Source: Chloroflexota bacterium (lineage in GTDB: Bacteria; Chloroflexota; Ktedonobacteria; Ktedonobacterales; Ktedonobacteraceae). From it: a stretch of 9,996 nucleotides of DNA. The stretch lies in NCBI GenBank assembly GCA_005881995.1, contig VBHV01000243.1:1-9996 (forward strand). Direction: 5' to 3'. Below are positions 5,759 through 9,996 of this stretch, piece by piece. Numbering within the stretch: the stretch's first letter is position 1; every line of letters begins with the position of its first letter. A program made the translations under genes and the position numbers. The notes under the pieces were generated by a model. The model ran no database searches. It saw only the letters and a program-made list of their open reading frames with translations, and was not told where the DNA came from.

Positions 5759-7285
5759 CTATGCATTCGCAGGTACGGGAGCGCTGCTTGCCAGTTGCAG
5801 CACCGCTTCTTCAGTTGCTTCTTCAATCGGGAGTTCACCGGTGACCCCGAAGTCGTGCAGGACGATGACACGATCGCAAATGCCGAGTAACTCCGGCAAG
5901 TACGACGAGACCACGATGATGCCCAATCCCTGGGCCGCGAGGTCACCGATGATCGTGTAGATGTCGGCCTTAGCTCCGACATCTACGCCCTTGGTCGGCT
6001 CGTCCAGCAGCAAGACCTTCGCCTTCGTTGCCAGCCAGCGGCTCAATAAGACTTTCTGCTGGTTCCCACCGGAGAGCGACGAGATGGGTTGCTCAGTCGA
6101 GTGATACTTTAAGCGCAGGCGAGGCACCAGCGATGTTACCAGTGAGACCTCCCGCCTGCGAAGAATGACTTCAAGGCGAGAGACTGCGGATAGATCGGCA
6201 AGAGTCACGTTTTCTCGAATCGAGAGGTCCTTCAGTATGCCCATCTCTTTACGATCTTCAGTGAGCAGCCCTAGGCCCGCCTTTACAGCCTGCGCCGGAG
6301 AGCCCGGTCGCAAGGGTTTGCCATCGACGAGTATCTTGCCCGCGACAAGCGGATCGGCCCCGAAAATGGCGCGCACCGTCTCTGTGCGGCCTGCTCCCAC
6401 AAGTCCACCGAGTCCAACGATCTCACCAGCATGGACCTCCAGATTGATGGGATAGGGGCTGCCCGGCAGGCGAAGCCCCTGGACGGATAACAGGGTTTTT
6501 CCGAATTGTTTGTGTTCTCTCTTGGGGTAGAGCGCCTCGATCTGGCGTCCCACCATCGATCGGATCAGGGTATCGTGCGTAAATTGATCGGTCGGCGCGG
6601 TCGTGATGAATTGGCCGTCACGCAATACTGTGATGCGATCGCCGATTTCGAAGATCTCTTCAAGGCGATGGGTCACATACAGCACGGCAACGTTCTCCTC
6701 CTTCTTAAGGCGGTTGATGAGTTGCAGGAGAGAACGCGCATCCTCTTCAGAGAGAGAGGTCGTCGGCTCGTCAAAAATCACGATGCGAGCATCGGCCCCC
6801 AGCACTTTGGCGATCTCTACCATCTGACGAGTGGCGACAGGCAGACCTGAGACGAGCGTGCCTGGATCAACCCTGTTCAAGCCAACGCGCTCCAGCATTT
6901 TGATTGCCCGCGCGCGCAGGTCCCGCTTGTTGACGACTCCACCTCTGCCTGGCAGACGCCCCATGAGCAGATTTTCCTCGACGGAGACCTCGGGCAATAA
7001 ACTCAACTCCTGGTAGACGACGCCCACACCCAGCTCCCGTGCCTGGGCGGGACTTGGAGAACCAACATCCTGTCCGTCAATGCGGTACTCGCCGGAATCG
7101 CGGGGAATGGCTCCCGTCAGGATCTTGATCAAAGTAGACTTGCCGGCGCCATTTTCTCCCGCCAGGCAGAGAACCTCCCCGCGATACATTTCGAGTGACA
7201 CATCTTTGAGTACCTGAACCGGGCCAAAGGATTTCGTCACGTGACTCAACTGGACAAGCGGTGTGGTGGAGGCTGTGGTATCCAT
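5759..7285 (-). CDS. Sugar ABC transporter ATP-binding protein (RbsA-like, two NBDs)
   Basis: This is the energising subunit of the CUT2 sugar importer, 508 residues, typical of RbsA/XylG/MglA. NBD1 has Walker A GENGAGKST at residues 43-51, Q-loop Q92, and Walker B IVIFDEPTTS with catalytic E173. Its signature is degenerate (LPVATRQMVEIAK), as is usual for the first domain in this family. NBD2 has a degenerate Walker A, GLVGAGRTE, with arginine in place of lysine. It also has a canonical LSGGNQQK signature and VLLLDEPTKGVDVG. This asymmetry is normal for the family, so no defect is implied. The start ATG 7285 lies one base after the stop of the binding-protein gene. The GGGGGGAG ribosome-binding segment is inside the end of that gene, which suggests translational coupling. 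It acts on the cytoplasmic face with the permease encoded downstream. Confidence 0.95.
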   Translation of the reverse strand: MDTTASTTPLVQLSHVTKSFGPVQVLKDVSLEMYRGEVLCLAGENGAGKSTLIKILTGAIPRDSGEYRIDGQDVGSPSPAQARELGVGVVYQELSLLPEVSVEENLLMGRLPGRGGVVNKRDLRARAIKMLERVGLNRVDPGTLVSGLPVATRQMVEIAKVLGADARIVIFDEPTTSLSEEDARSLLQLINRLKKEENVAVLYVTHRLEEIFEIGDRITVLRDGQFITTAPTDQFTHDTLIRSMVGRQIEALYPKREHKQFGKTLLSVQGLRLPGSPYPINLEVHAGEIVGLGGLVGAGRTETVRAIFGADPLVAGKILVDGKPLRPGSPAQAVKAGLGLLTEDRKEMGILKDLSIRENVTLADLSAVSRLEVILRRREVSLVTSLVPRLRLKYHSTEQPISSLSGGNQQKVLLSRWLATKAKVLLLDEPTKGVDVGAKADIYTIIGDLAAQGLGIIVVSSYLPELLGICDRVIVLHDFGVTGELPIEEATEEAVLQLASSAPVPANA

Positions 7286-7286
7286 G

Positions 7287-8324
7287 TTATGCTCCCCCCT
7301 TTGTGGTCGGAGGATTCAGCAGCTTCTGGACTGCAGCGGTGTTCATATTGCTCAGATCCACCAGGACCGCTCCTGGATCCAGGCTCGGCGGAGCAAATCT
7401 TCCCTGGGCGCTCATGGCGGCGGCAACCACACCCTGGTAGCCAAAGAAGTAGGGGTTTTGCACCACAATGCCTTGCAGCGTGCCACTCTTCACCGCGCTA
7501 ATCTCCTGGGGATCAGAGTCGAACCCAACCGCGACAATGCGGTTCTGAACTTTGTTCTCCTGAATGGATTGGGCTACTCCATCCGCCGACACATTATTAT
7601 CGGCATAGATACCAACGAGGTCGGGGTTGGCGGAGATCGCGTCGTTCACCTGGGAGAGCGCGGTTGGTGTATCGTTGTTGTTGTAACGGTGAGCGATAAT
7701 CTTCAAGCCTGGAAAGCGCGCGCTCAGTTCAGTTTGGAACCCGCTGTCCCGGTCGACGATAGTCTGGACGCCTGCGACGGAAGACTCTATGAGGATCTTC
7801 CCGGAGGTGACGCCCTTTTGTTTTAGGAGTCCTCCGAGCCTGTCGGCGGCCTGGGAGCCTGCTTTGGTGTTATCGGTCCCGATAAAGCCGTCGCTCGCGG
7901 TGGTGACCTTTGTATCGACGGTGATCACTTTGATGCCTTGACTGCGAGCACGGTCAATTACACTATTGAGCGCCTGCGAGGAGGAGGCAGCAAGAACGAT
8001 ACCATCGACATTACGAGAAAGTGAATTTTCGACAAGGCCTACCTGGTCGGAAACATTTGCCTCTGAGGTGGCCCCAAAGAGCCCAACCTTGACTCCCCAG
8101 TCTTTTCCAGCAGCCTGGGCGCCTGCCAGCATGGCCTGCCAGAACTGCGAGTCGGTCGCTTTGACGATGACATCGACCCGCTTGCCGGCAGCAGGAGCAT
8201 TCGCGTTCGCGCTAGTTGAGGTCGGGACGAACAGGCGAGCGACCAGGACACCAACAATGAAGGTGACGAGGGCAATCGCCGCTACGGTGGAGAGCGTAAA
8301 GGGCGTTTTGAAGAATCTGGACAT
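7287..8324 (-). CDS. Sugar ABC transporter substrate-binding protein (RbsB-like, type 1 fold)
   Basis: This is the extracellular sugar receptor of the importer, 345 residues. An N-terminal hydrophobic stretch (about residues 10-33) follows a K/R-containing start, then an S/T/N/A-rich linker to about residue 48. The mature part has the periplasmic-binding-protein type 1 pattern: VDVIVKATDSQFWQAMLAGAQ (positions about 50-70, ligand-stacking aromatics F60, W61), DGIVLAAS, VITVDTKV, GIYADNN, and VAVGFDSDPQEI. The protein contains no cysteine, so it cannot be a lipoprotein, the commonest way such receptors are held in single-membrane bacteria. It may remain anchored by the uncleaved N-terminal helix or be cut after ANA. 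ATG 8324 has AGGAG (8331-8335) six bases upstream. It lies 188 bases after the kinase gene. Confidence 0.92.
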   Translation of the reverse strand: MSRFFKTPFTLSTVAAIALVTFIVGVLVARLFVPTSTSANANAPAAGKRVDVIVKATDSQFWQAMLAGAQAAGKDWGVKVGLFGATSEANVSDQVGLVENSLSRNVDGIVLAASSSQALNSVIDRARSQGIKVITVDTKVTTASDGFIGTDNTKAGSQAADRLGGLLKQKGVTSGKILIESSVAGVQTIVDRDSGFQTELSARFPGLKIIAHRYNNNDTPTALSQVNDAISANPDLVGIYADNNVSADGVAQSIQENKVQNRIVAVGFDSDPQEISAVKSGTLQGIVVQNPYFFGYQGVVAAAMSAQGRFAPPSLDPGAVLVDLSNMNTAAVQKLLNPPTTKGGA

Positions 8325-8512
8325 ACCTTACTCCTTATTTGTAAGCTGTCTTTATCGAGGTAGCCAACGCACATGCATCAATGATAATGCGCGTAAAAGT
8401 TCGAGGCTTCGTGGAAGTCTCCATCAGAAGGCTCGTGATGAAAGGGGAGCTCTACAGAAACTAAATACAGAGGAACGATAGTTGTAGGCTTACCGGTACA
8501 AGGAGACGTCCC
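8325..8512 (-). other. 188-nt gap between kinase and binding-protein genes
   Basis: This is the only sizeable gap inside the operon. Next to the downstream start it holds the ribosome-binding site AGGAG. A small hairpin, GAGGCTTC-GTG-GAAGTCTC (8403-8421), is best paired on the plus strand; on the transcribed minus strand one pair becomes C-A. No U-run follows, so it is not a good terminator. No clear -35/-10 pair is seen. Extra binding-protein transcripts, common in such operons, could arise from processing here, but this is speculation. Confidence 0.4.
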
Positions 8513-9508
8513 TCAGGTAGCCGAAAGCCCGCTGACTTCATGCATGAAAGGGAATGACGAAATACCACCATAACGAGTAACGCTCAGACCTGCCACCAAA
8601 TTCGCAAAGCTGCCCAGGTCACTCAGATCATGCTCTATGAGCGTTTGAAGATCCGAGGGTGTGGAGCATCCCTGCTGCGCTAGCTTGTATAATACAGCTC
8701 CAATAAATGCATCACCCGCGCCCGTCGTGTCAATAGGGCGAATCGGCAACTGACGGACCTCTACCCGGTGGCTGGCTGTGAACAACAGCGCTCCATTGGC
8801 GCCCGTTGTTATAATTACGAGACGAGGCCCTTTCTCTAAAAGACCCTCTCCCAGAGTGTTCAGCCAGTTCCTCTCAGAAAGGTCATGTGGTGAACTACCC
8901 TGATCGCTGACGTACTCAGCCTCATCGACACTGAGCTTGAGTATGTCGGCGCGCTCCACACCCTTTGCTATCGTGTCGCGTATAGCAATAGGGGATGTCC
9001 ATAATGACGGACGGACATTCACGTCGAATGACACGATGGATCCGGCCCGCCGTGTATAGTCCATTGCTGCGAGTGTTGCTGAACGGGCTGGTTCGGTCGA
9101 AAGTAAGACGCCTCCTACATGACAGATAGCAGCATCATTCCATGCACTCCAATCCAAATCCTCTGCTTGTAACTGGCTATCAGCTGTACCCTGGCGAAAA
9201 AAGGTAAAGCGTCTTTGCCCATCAGCGTCTAGCGTAACCAGCGCTACCGCAGTAGATGCCTCCCTTTTTACACGAACGTACCGGGTATCAACGTGATTCT
9301 CTGAGAGTACCTGCACGAGAAGTCGCCCAAACTCATCTTCTGAGACCCCACCAATAAAGCGTGAAGACCCTCCAAGCCGGGCAATTGCCACCGCGACATT
9401 CGCAACTGCTCCACCCGGGTGAGGGGAGAAGCAAGCCTCTCCCAGACGTATCTGTGTACTGGGGATGATATCGATGAGTACTTCACCGAGGTTAATGATG
9501 TGTTTCAT
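8513..9508 (-). CDS. PfkB-family carbohydrate kinase (fructokinase-like)
   Basis: This is a cytoplasmic ATP-dependent sugar kinase of the ribokinase/PfkB superfamily, 331 residues, full length. The start NLGEVLIDIIPS and the first family signature GGAVANVAVAIARLGG (residues 32-47, with N37) are intact. The second signature DTTGAGDAF is at 260-268, with D266 the catalytic base and GAG forming the anion hole. The GE.LID start and overall pattern are closest to fructokinases and 2-keto-3-deoxygluconate kinases, but sequence alone does not fix the sugar. As first gene of an importer operon it would phosphorylate the free sugar that the ABC transporter brings in. ATG 9508 has a modest GAGG ribosome-binding segment nearby. 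The promoter and operator lie about 100 bases upstream. Confidence 0.93.
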   Translation of the reverse strand: MKHIINLGEVLIDIIPSTQIRLGEACFSPHPGGAVANVAVAIARLGGSSRFIGGVSEDEFGRLLVQVLSENHVDTRYVRVKREASTAVALVTLDADGQRRFTFFRQGTADSQLQAEDLDWSAWNDAAICHVGGVLLSTEPARSATLAAMDYTRRAGSIVSFDVNVRPSLWTSPIAIRDTIAKGVERADILKLSVDEAEYVSDQGSSPHDLSERNWLNTLGEGLLEKGPRLVIITTGANGALLFTASHRVEVRQLPIRPIDTTGAGDAFIGAVLYKLAQQGCSTPSDLQTLIEHDLSDLGSFANLVAGLSVTRYGGISSFPFMHEVSGLSAT

Positions 9509-9609
9509 GCTGCCGCCTCGTCAATTCTGGGTGTTTGTGTTGCCTCTTTGTCAACTGGTCGCCAGAACGTATCAATTACTACACTGTAAGGAACGTCGTT
9601 GATGTTTCA

Positions 9610-9627
9610 ATTGTAATCGATTACAAT
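9610..9627. promoter_or_regulatory. LacI-family operator, 18-bp perfect palindrome
   Basis: ATTGTAATCGATTACAAT is a perfect palindrome with a central CG step, the hallmark of LacI/GalR-family operators. It coincides with the -10 and spacer of the kinase promoter. The regulator gene starts about 300 bases away on the opposite strand. It is very likely the main operator for that protein. Confidence 0.85.
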
Positions 9628-9638
9628 GAATTTGTCAA
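9610..9638 (-). promoter_or_regulatory. Promoter of the kinase-transporter operon
   Basis: On the minus strand TTGACA (9638-9633) is followed after exactly 17 bases by TACAAT (9615-9610), an almost perfect vegetative promoter. Transcription would start near 9603, giving a leader of about 95 nt before the kinase ATG at 9508. The -10 and most of the spacer lie within the palindrome at 9610-9627, so a bound repressor would block RNA polymerase directly. Confidence 0.82.
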
Positions 9639-9728
9639 GGGTTTTGTTATGAAAAGCCTTGTAATTTCAATATTTGTACAGAGAATGCTCAATATTTCTC
9701 GTAGTCACGAGCTAAATGACCCGTGGAA

Positions 9729-9744
9729 ATAAAATCGTTTTCAA
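9729..9744. promoter_or_regulatory. Degenerate second operator candidate
   Basis: ATAAAATCGTTTTCAA keeps the central ATCG and the TT.CAA right half of the main operator, matching 9 of the 14 flanking positions about the CG. It lies 118 bases from the main operator, centre to centre, which would allow DNA looping. AT-rich sequence makes chance matches easy. Confidence 0.35.
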
Positions 9745-9769
9745 GAACATAGTATTTTCAGCGGGGTTA

Positions 9770-9778
9770 TGCTATAAT
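9770..9778 (+). promoter_or_regulatory. Extended -10 promoter of the LacI-family gene
   Basis: TGCTATAAT is a perfect extended -10 element. The region 17-18 bases upstream (near 9749-9755) has no good -35. Transcription would begin near 9785, giving a leader of about 145 nt before ATG 9931. The start point falls in the operator candidate at 9782-9797, consistent with autoregulation. Confidence 0.65.
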
Positions 9779-9781
9779 CTT

Positions 9782-9797
9782 ATTAAATCGTTTACAA
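9782..9797. promoter_or_regulatory. Operator-like site at the regulator's start point
   Basis: ATTAAATCGTTTACAA shares the central CG, a nearly complete right half (TTTACAA against ATTACAA) and a weaker left half with the main palindrome, in all 10 of 14 flanking positions. It overlaps the expected transcription start of the regulator. Its centre is 53 bases from the candidate at 9729-9744, close to five helical turns. Confidence 0.5.
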
Positions 9798-9930
9798 AGG
9801 TTTGCTCGATGCATTGGTTCTGAACGAACTCGCCTTGAAATTGGAATGAAGGAGAGAGCTGTGAAAACTATTGCTCATCAACCTTACCTACAAAAGGGGG
9901 GGTGCTCTTATCAGGAGGGAAACTACTCAT

Positions 9931-9996
9931 ATGGTCAGCATCAAAGATGTCGCAGAAGCTGCCGGGGTATCAACCGCCACCGTGTCGCGGGTGCTC
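9931..9996 (+). CDS. LacI-family transcriptional regulator (5' end only)
   Basis: Only 22 codons are in the window, but they are diagnostic: MVSIKDVAEAAGVSTATVSRVL is the N-terminal helix-turn-helix of LacI/GalR regulators, with recognition helix residues S14-T15-A16-T17-V18-S19-R20. The gene runs off the right edge. An AGGAGG (9913-9918) lies 12 bases before ATG 9931. The sugar-binding domain is not visible, so the effector is unknown. It is divergent from the kinase-transporter operon, and the intervening operators make it the probable local repressor of both directions. Confidence 0.92.
   Translation, partial: MVSIKDVAEAAGVSTATVSRVL

Noticed and set aside
5165..5890. Plus-strand ORF of 241 codons opposite the permease and ATPase
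   Set aside because: Antisense to two well-supported transporter genes. Its proline-, arginine- and serine-rich composition is typical of a shadow frame.
7263..7826. Plus-strand ORF of 187 codons opposite the binding protein
   Set aside because: Antisense to a clear RbsB-like gene, with no recognisable motif or ribosome-binding site.
8403..8421. Hairpin between kinase and binding-protein genes as a terminator
   Set aside because: On the transcribed strand one pair is a mismatch and there is no following U-run. The genes look like one operon.
9535..9732. Plus-strand ORF of 65 codons in the divergent promoter region
   Set aside because: It runs through the operator and both promoter elements of the kinase operon, with no domain or ribosome-binding site.
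9846..9996. Possible short leader ORF before the LacI-family gene (ATG 9846 or GTG 9861)
   Set aside because: It has an AAGGAG upstream of the GTG but stays open into the LacI gene in another frame and is rich in R, H and C there. The LacI frame is far better supported. A leader-peptide role cannot be shown here.
1..9996. CRISPR array, tRNA or rRNA genes, phage or defence system
   Set aside because: No regularly spaced repeats, no tRNA cloverleaf and no rRNA core sequence were seen. The only RT present is a clear group II intron type with domain X and HNH, not a retron, DGR or CRISPR-associated RT.

Overview
The window looks like an accessory stretch of a chromosome from a spore-forming, filamentous Chloroflexota (Ktedonobacteria-like). 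This placement is an inference. It rests on moderate-to-high GC, a Gram-positive style of transport operon and promoters, a bacterial group II intron, and GTAGGGACAAGGGG-type palindromic elements of a kind seen between genes in this phylum. No rRNA, tRNA or CRISPR array is visible.

Region 1 (1-1340, plus strand) holds a broken yraN/UPF0102 nuclease-like gene whose N-terminal block lies in one frame and whose catalytic block lies in another. It is followed by a small coiled-coil and zinc-ribbon protein.

Region 2 (1341-4719) is mobile and repetitive DNA with no intact host gene. It contains two copies of a small element with terminal inverted repeats (1411-1532 and 4474-4679). These flank, in mutually inverted arrangement, a group IIB intron of about 2.4 kb (1665-4102). 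The intron ribozyme looks complete: 5' GTGCG start, an EBS1 loop matching the adjacent exon, a 34-nt domain V, and a domain VI with a candidate branch-point A. Its encoded reverse transcriptase/maturase is broken. Blocks RT2-RT3, including the first catalytic aspartate, are replaced by about 192 bp of unrelated DNA carrying a stop. After the intron lies a pair of hairpin modules that share a 17-bp motif.

Region 3 (4720-9996) is a sugar uptake and phosphorylation locus. Reading leftward from about 9600 the order is PfkB-family sugar kinase, substrate-binding protein, two-domain ABC ATPase and RbsC-type permease. A LacI-family regulator starts at 9931 in the opposite direction and runs off the right edge. 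Between them lies a TTGACA-N17-TACAAT promoter for the kinase, with an 18-bp perfect palindrome (ATTGTAATCGATTACAAT) covering its -10 and most of its spacer. Two degenerate copies of that palindrome lie near the regulator's own promoter. The natural reading is import of a free monosaccharide by the CUT2-type transporter, phosphorylation by the kinase, and repression of both transcripts by the LacI protein until sugar is present.

I found no convincing new multi-gene system. The points most worth a second look are the gutted intron protein inside an apparently intact ribozyme, the intron stop codon placed inside domain V, the paired hairpin modules, and the yraN disruption.
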